A DNA stretch of 6,956 nucleotides from Cycloclasticus sp. (GTDB lineage: Bacteria; Pseudomonadota; Gammaproteobacteria; Methylococcales; Cycloclasticaceae), in assembly GCA_012960055.1 (NCBI GenBank), contig DUCA01000024.1, forward strand, positions 1 through 6,956, read 5' to 3'. Positions 1-6,706 of the stretch are shown here, piece by piece. The first letter of the stretch is position 1, and every line of letters begins with the position of its first letter. The notes beneath the pieces were generated by a model, which was not told the origin of the DNA, ran no database searches, and saw only the letters and a list, made by a program, of their open reading frames with translations. Position numbers and translations under genes: made by a program.

Positions 1-61
1 ACATATCAGAGAGATTGATAAACACCTTGAAGTGAAAGAAACTGACTTGATGTCGATGTAG
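1..61 (+). CDS. frr: Ribosome recycling factor, C-terminal end (partial)
   Basis: Only the last 19 codons and the TAG stop are present, in the frame beginning at base 2; the gene enters from the left edge. The visible peptide ends in IDKHLEVKETDLMSM. This matches the end of the last long helix of ribosome recycling factor, whose family C-terminus has the form D-x(5)-K-E-x-[ED]-L-M-x-[hydrophobic] (E. coli ends ADKEAELMQF). The protein splits post-termination ribosomes together with EF-G. The identification rests on this short tail plus synteny, since frr directly precedes uppS in pseudomonads and many other gammaproteobacteria. Nothing can be said about the rest of the protein. Confidence 0.85.
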   Translation, partial: HIREIDKHLEVKETDLMSM

Positions 62-73
62 TTCACGACCTTG

Positions 74-103
74 TTGCGTTATGCTTTAATTTCTCGCTAT
101 ATA
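74..103 (+). promoter_or_regulatory. Weak sigma70-like promoter candidate upstream of uppS
   Basis: In the 82-bp gap between frr and uppS, TTGCGT (74-79) and TATATA (98-103) are separated by 18 bp. That resembles -35 and -10 elements, and transcription would start some 30 bases before the uppS GTG. The -35 is poor and the region is AT-rich, so chance is a real possibility. I see no convincing hairpin terminator after frr, so readthrough from frr is equally plausible. Confidence 0.25.
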
Positions 104-143
104 AGTTTGTAGATTCGCGATAAACCGAGTAAAACGACTTCTT

Positions 144-896
144 GTGATAGATAGCTTAAACAACCTCGCTCAATTTGATATTCCAAGGCACATTGCCATC
201 GTCATGGATGGTAATGGGCGTTGGGCTCAACAACGATACAAACCTCGTGTTTTCGGGCATAAAGCGGGTGTCGATGCATTAAGAGCGACAATTGAATCTT
301 GCTGCTCATTGGGTGTTGAGTTTCTGACCGTCTTTGCATTTAGCAGCGAGAATTGGAACCGGCCTACTAAAGAGGTTGGGGTGTTGATGGACCTGTTTAT
401 GCTGACGCTTAAGAGTCAGGTGAAAAGGCTGCATAAAAATAACATTCGTTTAAAAGTGATTGGCGATAGGGCGCGATTCTTACCGTCCTTGCAGAGCAAA
501 ATACTAGAGGTTGAATCGCTGACCGAGGGGAATTCTGGGCTAACACTCGTCGTTGCAGCAAACTACGGGGGGCGATGGGATATACAACAGGCCGCTCAGC
601 TTATGCTGCAGCATTCAATCGATAATCATATTCCGCTTATCGAACTGAAGATTGAAGACTATTTCTCCACTGCCGGGCTGCCTGAACCGGATCTCTTCAT
701 CAGAACCGGTGGTGAAGAAAGAATCAGTAATTTCTTGCTGTGGCAAATCGCTTATAGTGAGCTGTATTTTACCGATACACTTTGGCCGGATTTTGATCAA
801 GATGGATTAGAATTAGCCATTAAGTGTTTTTCTTCACGCAACCGTAGGTTTGGACAAACGAGTGAACAAGTTAATGAAACGTTTAACAATAAGTAG
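144..896 (+). CDS. uppS: Undecaprenyl diphosphate synthase (cis-prenyltransferase)
   Basis: This cytosolic enzyme condenses farnesyl diphosphate with eight isopentenyl diphosphates to give C55 undecaprenyl diphosphate, precursor of the lipid carrier for peptidoglycan and O-antigen. At 250 aa it is close to the E. coli enzyme (253). Visible cis-prenyltransferase motifs are HIAIVMDGNGRWA (16-28, with the Mg/diphosphate-binding D22), FAFSSENWNRP (64-74), NYGGRWDI (140-147) and the family signature PDLFIRTGGEERISNF (182-197, with isopentenyl-diphosphate-binding R187 and R193). The signature is followed by WQIAYSELYF and WPDF (214-217). GTG at 144 is the only usable start: the frame upstream has no ATG, GTG or TTG back to the stop at 102, and the next ATG is the catalytic-loop Met21. 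No good Shine-Dalgarno is present. The 3' end overlaps the start region of cdsA, suggesting coupled translation. Confidence 0.97.
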   Translation: MIDSLNNLAQFDIPRHIAIVMDGNGRWAQQRYKPRVFGHKAGVDALRATIESCCSLGVEFLTVFAFSSENWNRPTKEVGVLMDLFMLTLKSQVKRLHKNNIRLKVIGDRARFLPSLQSKILEVESLTEGNSGLTLVVAANYGGRWDIQQAAQLMLQHSIDNHIPLIELKIEDYFSTAGLPEPDLFIRTGGEERISNFLLWQIAYSELYFTDTLWPDFDQDGLELAIKCFSSRNRRFGQTSEQVNETFNNK

Positions 897-1710
897 TCTG
901 CTTCAGCGGCTATTAACAGCCGCTGTGCTTATTCCTGTTGTCGCTTGGGTGGTGTTATATTCATCTGTTTCAGTGTTTGTTGTTGTGCTCAGTACTGTGG
1001 TTTTTATCGGTGCTTATGAATGGGGGGGGGTAAGTGAAATCAATAGCTCAACTCAAAAGTATGTACTTGCTGCGGTGACGCTTTTTGTTGCCCAGGCATT
1101 AACTGCTGTAGACGCTAGTATTGTTGAGTTACTGATGAACACGAGTTTGTTTTTTTGGTTGCTTTTCATCGCCTTTGTTATCGGCAAACCAGAATGTTTA
1201 TTGACGGTAAAAATCCATCAGGGCGTTATCATTTTACTTGGTATCTTAGTCATTTCCTTGACCCTTCTTTCGTTGCAGCAAATTAGAACGAACTATCAGC
1301 AGGGCCCGGAATTGTTGATGTATTTATTTTTACTCATATGGATGGCCGACAGCGGCGCCTATTTCGCCGGCCGTTCATTTGGTAAAAATAAATTATCACA
1401 GCTTATCAGCCCTGGAAAATCTATTGAAGGCGTGCTGGGTGGTTTGTTGTGCTGCTTAGTTTTTGCGATTGCCGGCGCTGCTTACTTTAACGTCGGAAAC
1501 GCCGTGTTATTTGTTGGCTTGTCCGTTTTTGTGGCGTTTGTATCTGTTTATGGCGATTTATTTGAAAGTTTAATGAAACGGCGCGCAAAGCTTAAAGACA
1601 GTGGCAATATTTTGCCCGGACACGGGGGTGTATTGGACCGTATTGACAGTCTTATCGCTGCGGGCCCTGTTTTTCTAGCCTGCCTCGGTGTTAGCGGCAT
1701 ATTTCAGTGA
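874..1710 (+). CDS. cdsA: Phosphatidate cytidylyltransferase (CDP-diacylglycerol synthase)
   Basis: This integral membrane enzyme makes CDP-diacylglycerol and diphosphate from CTP and phosphatidic acid, the branch point for phosphatidylethanolamine, phosphatidylglycerol and cardiolipin. The 278-aa product has a string of hydrophobic segments (about 14-48, 64-78, 92-104, 116-133, 147-158, 187-228 and 259-277). The family signature lies near the C-terminus at 232-258: S-L-M-K-R-R, then K-D-S-G (241-244), HGG (250-252) and DRID (255-258). D242 and D255 fall at the conserved acidic positions. A second conserved stretch is WMADSGAYFAGR (156-167). The start is uncertain: TTG 850, GTG 862 (GGA 7 bases upstream) and ATG 874 are all in frame. 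ATG was chosen because MKRLTISSLLQRL resembles the usual family N-terminus. Any of these starts overlaps uppS, and the stop overlaps dxr as GTGA. A run of nine G encodes Trp50-Gly-Gly and preserves the frame. Confidence 0.95.
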   Translation: MKRLTISSLLQRLLTAAVLIPVVAWVVLYSSVSVFVVVLSTVVFIGAYEWGGVSEINSSTQKYVLAAVTLFVAQALTAVDASIVELLMNTSLFFWLLFIAFVIGKPECLLTVKIHQGVIILLGILVISLTLLSLQQIRTNYQQGPELLMYLFLLIWMADSGAYFAGRSFGKNKLSQLISPGKSIEGVLGGLLCCLVFAIAGAAYFNVGNAVLFVGLSVFVAFVSVYGDLFESLMKRRAKLKDSGNILPGHGGVLDRIDSLIAAGPVFLACLGVSGIFQ

Positions 1711-2888
1711 GGGGTGTCTGCATACTGGGCTCTACCGGCTCGATTGGTGTTAGTACGCTTGATGTCATTAGGCGTAATACAGAATGTTATTCTGTTGTCG
1801 CACTAACGGCCAATAAAAACATTGATCGCTTGTTACAACAATGTGTTGAATTTAAACCCAGGTATGCGGTAGTTGTTGATGCTGATTTGGCTAATCAGTT
1901 TAGAAAAAAAATCGCCTTAACTAATGCGGCCGACACCGAGGTGTTATCGGGCCTCGAAGCGCTGGAGTTTGTAGCGCAATTGGATGAAGCTGTTATCGTG
2001 GTTGCCGCGATTGTTGGGGCAGCGGGTTTGATGTCGACCTTGGCTGCCGTAAAAGCCGCTAAAACTTTATTATTAGCAAATAAAGAATCGTTGGTTATAG
2101 CCGGCGATTTGCTGATGTCTGTTGTTAAGGAACACAACGCTACCTTGCTGCCGCTAGATAGCGAACATAACGCCTTATTTCAATGCATGCCACAGCCGTA
2201 TAAAACAGGCCAGTTGGCTGAAGGCGTCAGGAAAATTATCTTAACGGCATCAGGCGGACCTTTCTTAGATAAGCCTTTAAGTGATTTAGAGCATGTCACT
2301 GTAGAACAAGCCTGTAACCACCCAAATTGGTCGATGGGGCGTAAAATTTCAGTCGATTCAGCCACCATGATGAATAAGGGGCTTGAGGTGATTGAGGCGA
2401 GTTATTTGTTCGATTTGCCAGCCGATTCGATTGATGTGTTGGTGCACCCGCAAAGTATTATTCATTCAATGGTCGATTATATTGATGGCTCTGTTTTAGC
2501 GCAATTGGGTAATCCAGACATGAGAACACCGATAGCTCACGCGCTAGCTTGGCCAGAACGGCACGATAGCGGCGTGTCGGCTTTAGATCTAATCGTCAAT
2601 AATCAATTGTCATTCCAAGCGCCTTGTTACGAAAAATTCCCCTGTTTGCGCCTAGCCTTTGAAGCACTTGATGCTAAGGGAACAGCGCCCGCTATATTAA
2701 ACGCCGCCAACGAAGTGGCGGTCGATGCGTTTTTATGTAAAAAAATAGGCTTTCTAGCCATTCCTGAACTTATTGAGAAGACAATAAAGTTATCTGACGT
2801 TCGAGCTGCCGATTCCATAGCGACGATTTTGTCAGTTGACCGCGATACGCGAGAACTAACATCACAATTATTGGCTGAGTTTTTATGA
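1707..2888 (+). CDS. dxr: 1-deoxy-D-xylulose 5-phosphate reductoisomerase
   Basis: This enzyme converts 1-deoxy-D-xylulose 5-phosphate to 2-C-methyl-D-erythritol 4-phosphate with NADPH and a divalent metal. It is the committed step of the MEP isoprenoid pathway and the target of fosmidomycin. The 393-aa length fits the family (E. coli 398). The N-terminal Rossmann motif is GSTGSIG (8-14), and LANKESL (123-129) follows. Metal ligands are D151 and E153 in LPLDSEHNALFQ, and E227 in NKGLEVIE. Substrate-binding elements SGGPF (183-187), HPNWSMG (205-211) and VHPQSIIHSM (246-255) are intact, and the C-terminal helical region contains NAANEVAV (332-339). GTG 1707 is forced as the start: an in-frame stop lies at 1692-1694, and the Rossmann strand begins at residue 3-4. 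The start codon overlaps the cdsA stop (GTGA) with no visible Shine-Dalgarno, so translation probably depends on ribosomes finishing cdsA. Confidence 0.97.
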   Translation: MRGVCILGSTGSIGVSTLDVIRRNTECYSVVALTANKNIDRLLQQCVEFKPRYAVVVDADLANQFRKKIALTNAADTEVLSGLEALEFVAQLDEAVIVVAAIVGAAGLMSTLAAVKAAKTLLLANKESLVIAGDLLMSVVKEHNATLLPLDSEHNALFQCMPQPYKTGQLAEGVRKIILTASGGPFLDKPLSDLEHVTVEQACNHPNWSMGRKISVDSATMMNKGLEVIEASYLFDLPADSIDVLVHPQSIIHSMVDYIDGSVLAQLGNPDMRTPIAHALAWPERHDSGVSALDLIVNNQLSFQAPCYEKFPCLRLAFEALDAKGTAPAILNAANEVAVDAFLCKKIGFLAIPELIEKTIKLSDVRAADSIATILSVDRDTRELTSQLLAEFL

Positions 2889-4243
2889 CCCTTATCATCT
2901 CGATTGTTTCCTTCATTTTAGTACTGGCTATTTTGGTGACAGTGCATGAGTTTGGTCATTTCTGGGTTGCGAGAAAGTGTGGGGTAAAGGTGCTGCGCTT
3001 TTCGGTGGGTTTTGGCAAGCCACTTTTAAAGTTCACTAGAAAAAACGACCCAACTGAGTACGTGATTGCCGGTATTCCATTGGGTGGTTATGTGAAAATG
3101 TTGGATGAACGAGAAGGCCGCGTTGAGGAAGATGAAAAACACTTAGCATTCAATAATAAATCGCTTTTTAGTCGTTTCCTGATTGTATTAGCGGGCCCTG
3201 TGTTTAATTTAGTGTTTGCATTTTTTGCATTTTGGCTCATTTTGACTCTTGGCGAGAGAGGGTTTAAGCCGGTTGTTGGGAACCTTAGCGAGTCGGGAGT
3301 CGCCATTCACTCGGGCATCGACATAGGTGATGAAATTGTAGCGATTAATGACAGGCCGGTTTCTATTTGGCGTGTCGCTGCTGGTTTAATGGCGAGCGAG
3401 CTTTTAGATAGCGGTGAAGTAGACGTCACTATTGCAAAAACAGGTGGCCAGCTCGACACGGTCAAACTGAGTTTTCAAGCGGGTGATATGCCAGAGCCAA
3501 ATGAAGTCGTCAACCGTATTGGAATTGAGCCACTGTTGCCGCGCTTAAAACCCGTTATAGGTGATGTTATTAAAGGTGAAGCGGCTTATCAAGCGGGTCT
3601 AAAAAAAGGCGATTTGATTTTAATGGTCAATCAACGGCTTGTTGGAACTTGGGACGAATGGGTACAGTTGACACGCTCTAATCCGGATACGCCAATGGCG
3701 GTTCAGGTGCAGAGGAATCATGAAACACTACGGCTGTCTGTGACACCGAAAAAGATAACAGAAAAGAACCTAGTGATTGGCCGAATTGGCGTATCGGTGT
3801 TTATTGATGAAGATCAAACACAGGATTTTTATTCAAATTATTCCTTAAGTGGCTTTTCGGCCATTGTAGAAGCGGCGACACAGACCATTAACTATTCTGT
3901 ATTGACGGTAAAGCTTATCGGAAGAATGATTATTGGCGAAGCCTCGATTCAAAATCTCAGTGGGCCTATCAGTCTTGCGCAATACGCGGGTAAAACGGTC
4001 TCAATTGGTTTGGTGCCATTTTTAAAACTTTTGGCATTTGTTAGCGTCAGTTTGGGCGTTATTAACTTACTGCCTATCCCTATGTTAGATGGCGGGCATT
4101 TGTTTTTTTATTTAATCGAAGCGATTAAAGGAAAACCGGTGTCAGACAAAACGCAAGGTGTTTTCATGCGTTTAGGGATGTTTGTTTTGCTCTGTGTTAT
4201 GTTGCTGGCGGTATTTATAGATGTCGGAAGATTAATCGGCTAA
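2885..4243 (+). CDS. rseP: Site-2 intramembrane zinc metalloprotease (RseP/MucP)
   Basis: This inner-membrane protease makes the second cut in the anti-sigma factor RseA/MucA during envelope stress, releasing sigmaE, and also clears signal-peptide remnants in E. coli. At 452 aa it is close to E. coli RseP (450). The first membrane segment (3-20) leads into the zinc motif HEFGH (21-25). The third zinc ligand is D402 in NLLPIPMLDG (394-403), and conserved N394 is also present. The membrane-associated GGYVKM element is at 67-72. Hydrophobic segments lie at about 97-122, 373-397 and 429-447. Two tandem PDZ domains occupy roughly 128-200 and 222-290; GLKKGDLI (238-245) is typical of the second. 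ATG 2885 overlaps the dxr stop (ATGA), with a weak GAG Shine-Dalgarno 5 bases upstream. Its position directly before bamA is widespread in proteobacteria and links stress sensing to outer-membrane assembly. Confidence 0.97.
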   Translation: MTLIISIVSFILVLAILVTVHEFGHFWVARKCGVKVLRFSVGFGKPLLKFTRKNDPTEYVIAGIPLGGYVKMLDEREGRVEEDEKHLAFNNKSLFSRFLIVLAGPVFNLVFAFFAFWLILTLGERGFKPVVGNLSESGVAIHSGIDIGDEIVAINDRPVSIWRVAAGLMASELLDSGEVDVTIAKTGGQLDTVKLSFQAGDMPEPNEVVNRIGIEPLLPRLKPVIGDVIKGEAAYQAGLKKGDLILMVNQRLVGTWDEWVQLTRSNPDTPMAVQVQRNHETLRLSVTPKKITEKNLVIGRIGVSVFIDEDQTQDFYSNYSLSGFSAIVEAATQTINYSVLTVKLIGRMIIGEASIQNLSGPISLAQYAGKTVSIGLVPFLKLLAFVSVSLGVINLLPIPMLDGGHLFFYLIEAIKGKPVSDKTQGVFMRLGMFVLLCVMLLAVFIDVGRLIG

Positions 4244-4256
4244 ATACATATTCGTA

Positions 4257-4285
4257 TTGAGTCACGCAGCGCTTTTATCTATACT
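4257..4285 (+). promoter_or_regulatory. Sigma70-like promoter candidate upstream of bamA
   Basis: TTGAGT (4257-4262) and TATACT (4280-4285) are separated by exactly 17 bp inside the 81-bp gap between rseP and bamA. The -35 matches 4 of 6 consensus bases and the -10 matches 5 of 6. Transcription would begin near 4292, leaving a leader of about 33 bases before the bamA GTG. This is the best promoter match I found between genes. It would allow bamA and skp to be transcribed separately from the upstream lipid genes. No good sigmaE-type element (GGAACTT/TCTRA) is visible in this gap. Confidence 0.5.
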
Positions 4286-4324
4286 TGCTTGATATATCTA
4301 AAACGAACATAAATAAATCTTATA

Positions 4325-6676
4325 GTGATAAAAATAATTAGAACACCCTTCATAGTGGCTGCCTTGCTTTGCGGTTTTTTGGCCAGCAATGTTGCATTTT
4401 CGGCTGAAGCTTTTGTCATTAAAGATATCCGAGTCAATGGCTTGCAAAGAATTACTGCCGGAGCGGTTTTTAATGCCTTAAGCATCAAAGTGGGGGACGC
4501 GTTTGAAGATGATCGTTCAGGAGGCGTTATTCGAGAACTGTTTCATATGGGGTTTTTTAGTGACGTGAGTGTTGAGCAAGATAACGATGTGCTCATTATT
4601 CGCGTTAAAGAAAGGCCGGCGATTACCAGTATTGAAATGGAAGGCAACGATGATATTGAAACAGAAAAGTTGCTTGAAGCTTTTAAGGACGTTGGAATGG
4701 CTGTTGGCCGTGTGTTCAATCCATTGGTGCTCGATAAAGTTAAAAATGAACTGTTGCAGCAATATTACAATAACGGCAAATATTCGGCAGAAGTTGAAAC
4801 GACAGTAACGACACTTGAACGTAACCGTGTAGCGGTATTAATTAGTATTGTTGAAGGTTCTGCCGCCAGTATCAAGAAAATTAATATTGTCGGCAACAAA
4901 TCATTTTCTGACGAAGAAATATTGGATGAGTTCGAGTTAACGGGTCCAACATTGTTCTCTTTCTATACGAATAGCGATCAATACTCAAAACAAAAACTTT
5001 CCGCAGACCTCGAGCGTATTAATTCTTTTTACCAGAACCGCGGCTACATCAATTTCAAGGTGGTCTCCACGCAAGTGACGATTAGTCCAGATAAAAACGG
5101 CATCTATGTGACGATTAATTTAGACGAAGGAAAAGTGCATACTGTTAGTGAGGTAAAGCTTGCGGGTGAATTAATCGTGAATCCAAATAGACTCATTCCA
5201 TTTGTCATCGTTCAACCGGGCTCCGTTTTCTCCAGAAAAAAAGCCACACAAACATCTGAAAATATTACGACTATTTTGGGTCATGAAGGGCATTCATTTG
5301 CTAACGTGAATATGATTCCTGAAATTGATGATGAAACATCAACGGTTAAGGTGACGTTTTTTGTTGACCCAGGCAAGCGTGTGTATGTGCGACGCATTAT
5401 CATGGAAGGCAACACAAAGACGCGTGATGAGGTGCTTAGAAGAGAAATTAGGCAGATGGAAGCCGCGCCAATTTCAACATTATCCGTTGAACATTCGAAA
5501 TCTCGTTTATCTCGTCTAGGACACTTTGATGAAGTCGATGTTGAAACAATGCCTGTACCGGGTACAGCTGACCAAGTCGATGTGAAATACACGGTTAAAG
5601 AAAAGTCATCCGGTAATATTCTAGCCGGTGCGGGTTTTTCACAGTCACAAGGTTTAGTATTGAATGCCAGCATTAGCCAAAATAACTTTTTGGGTACGGG
5701 CAAGCGTATGAGTGCTAGCTTTAATAACAGCGCGGTTAATACTGTTTATAGCCTAGGTTATACCAACCCTTATTACACCATTGACGGCGTCAGTCGTGGT
5801 TATAACATCAGTTATAGAACCACCGATGCTGATGAAGCGAATACATCAAATTATTCAACGGAGACTTTCAACGCGGGTGTTAATTTCGGCTTCCCATTAA
5901 ATGAGAGCGACAAGATTGGTTTGGGTGTGGATTTAGAATTTACCTCACTGGATCTTGGTTATGATCCTGCAACAGTTAAACAGGGCTACATTGATGATGG
6001 TTTTACTGCGGCAGAAGCACAGGCGCTTTTAGGTCAAACGGGTAATTTCGCCTTAGATAATGGTGAAAGCTATACGAATCTCAAAGTGTCTGCGGTATGG
6101 GGTACAGATACTCGAAATAGAGCGGTGTTTGCTACTCGCGGTGGTTCAAAACGTTTGTCAGGTGTAATAACAGTACCGGGCTCAGATATTGAGTTTTACA
6201 AGATCTCATATAATCAAAAACAATATTTCCCAATTACACCGCACACAACGCTCTATTTGAATGGTGACTTTGGTTATGGTGATTCGTACGGTGATGCAGA
6301 GAAATTGCCGTTTTTCGAAAATTATTACGCAGGTGGTAAAGGGTCAGTAAGAGGGTTCACGGATAACACATTGGGACCCAGAGATGTTTTTGACGACCCA
6401 ACTGGCGGTAATGTTAAGATAGTGGGCAATGCTGAGTTCGTCTTTCCTGTCCCATTCTTAGCCGATTCAAATACGGTCAGGCTCAGCACATTTATTGATG
6501 CAGGTAATGTGTATGACGATGAGCTTGATTTAGGAGAGATACGTTATTCTGTCGGTGTATCGGCTAAGTGGTTGTCACCATTCGGTCCACTATCCTTTAG
6601 TATTGCTCAACCGATGAATAAAGGCGAAGGCGACGAAGTACAATCATTCCAGTTCTCTTTCGGCTCTGGTATATAA
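4325..6676 (+). CDS. bamA: Outer membrane protein assembly factor BamA (Omp85)
   Basis: BamA is the essential beta-barrel core of the BAM complex, which folds and inserts outer-membrane proteins. The 783-aa precursor is slightly shorter than in E. coli (810). A signal peptide (1-26) has basic residues K3 and R6, a hydrophobic core and an A-F-S cleavage motif before AEAFVIKDI, which aligns with the mature start of E. coli BamA (AEGFVVKDI). Five POTRA repeats follow at about 29-96, 97-177, 181-268, 272-348 and 352-425; VLRREIRQME (370-379) marks POTRA5, the family's BamD contact. The 16-strand barrel spans about 429-783 and includes the loop-6 motif VRGF (675-678) in GGKGSVRGF. The last residues are FQFSFGSGI, ending in Ile where an aromatic residue is usual. 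GTG 4325 is the only start that keeps the whole signal peptide: a stop lies in frame at 4310-4312. No Shine-Dalgarno is evident. Confidence 0.97.
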   Translation: MIKIIRTPFIVAALLCGFLASNVAFSAEAFVIKDIRVNGLQRITAGAVFNALSIKVGDAFEDDRSGGVIRELFHMGFFSDVSVEQDNDVLIIRVKERPAITSIEMEGNDDIETEKLLEAFKDVGMAVGRVFNPLVLDKVKNELLQQYYNNGKYSAEVETTVTTLERNRVAVLISIVEGSAASIKKINIVGNKSFSDEEILDEFELTGPTLFSFYTNSDQYSKQKLSADLERINSFYQNRGYINFKVVSTQVTISPDKNGIYVTINLDEGKVHTVSEVKLAGELIVNPNRLIPFVIVQPGSVFSRKKATQTSENITTILGHEGHSFANVNMIPEIDDETSTVKVTFFVDPGKRVYVRRIIMEGNTKTRDEVLRREIRQMEAAPISTLSVEHSKSRLSRLGHFDEVDVETMPVPGTADQVDVKYTVKEKSSGNILAGAGFSQSQGLVLNASISQNNFLGTGKRMSASFNNSAVNTVYSLGYTNPYYTIDGVSRGYNISYRTTDADEANTSNYSTETFNAGVNFGFPLNESDKIGLGVDLEFTSLDLGYDPATVKQGYIDDGFTAAEAQALLGQTGNFALDNGESYTNLKVSAVWGTDTRNRAVFATRGGSKRLSGVITVPGSDIEFYKISYNQKQYFPITPHTTLYLNGDFGYGDSYGDAEKLPFFENYYAGGKGSVRGFTDNTLGPRDVFDDPTGGNVKIVGNAEFVFPVPFLADSNTVRLSTFIDAGNVYDDELDLGEIRYSVGVSAKWLSPFGPLSFSIAQPMNKGEGDEVQSFQFSFGSGI

Positions 6677-6694
6677 ATTAAAAAAAATTATTTT

Positions 6695-6700
6695 AGGAGA
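6695..6700 (+). promoter_or_regulatory. Strong Shine-Dalgarno for skp
   Basis: AGGAGA lies 6 bases before TTG 6707, ideal spacing for initiation. It is the only strong Shine-Dalgarno in the window and it fixes the TTG as the skp start. It follows an A/T-rich tract (6676-6694) after the bamA stop, in which I see no terminator hairpin. Confidence 0.85.
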
Positions 6701-6706
6701 AGTAAA

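Noticed and set aside
2765..2797. TGAACTT followed by TCTGA near the end of dxr, possible sigmaE promoter for rseP
   Set aside because: The spacer is 21 bases, several too long for a sigmaE promoter, and the -35 is imperfect.
3644..3672. GGAACTT inside rseP, a perfect sigmaE-type -35 element
   Set aside because: At the expected spacing the -10 reads GTTGAC, lacking the TC of the sigmaE -10. A 7-base match is expected about once by chance in both strands of a window this size, and the bases encode ordinary PDZ residues.
4243..4258. Small inverted repeat AATAC/GTATT just after the rseP stop, possible terminator
   Set aside because: The stem is only 5 mostly A/T pairs with no following T run, so it is too weak to terminate. 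It also abuts the promoter candidate.
4340..4400. Possible lipobox in the BamA signal peptide (Cys16 after ALL)
   Set aside because: The context ALLC-GF lacks the L-[AS]-[GA]-C pattern, and the cysteine lies inside the hydrophobic core. The A-F-S site before AEAF matches the known mature BamA start.
5281..5703. 140-codon open frame on the minus strand inside bamA
   Set aside because: It is fully antisense to the POTRA4-barrel coding region of a clearly intact bamA and has no recognisable domain or ribosome site. It is a reading-frame shadow. The other minus-strand frames in uppS, dxr, rseP and bamA, and the plus-strand frame at 4569-4808, are the same.
6676..6694. A/T-rich tract after bamA, possible intrinsic terminator
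   Set aside because: There is no G/C-rich stem before it, and skp begins immediately downstream in a conserved bamA-skp pairing.
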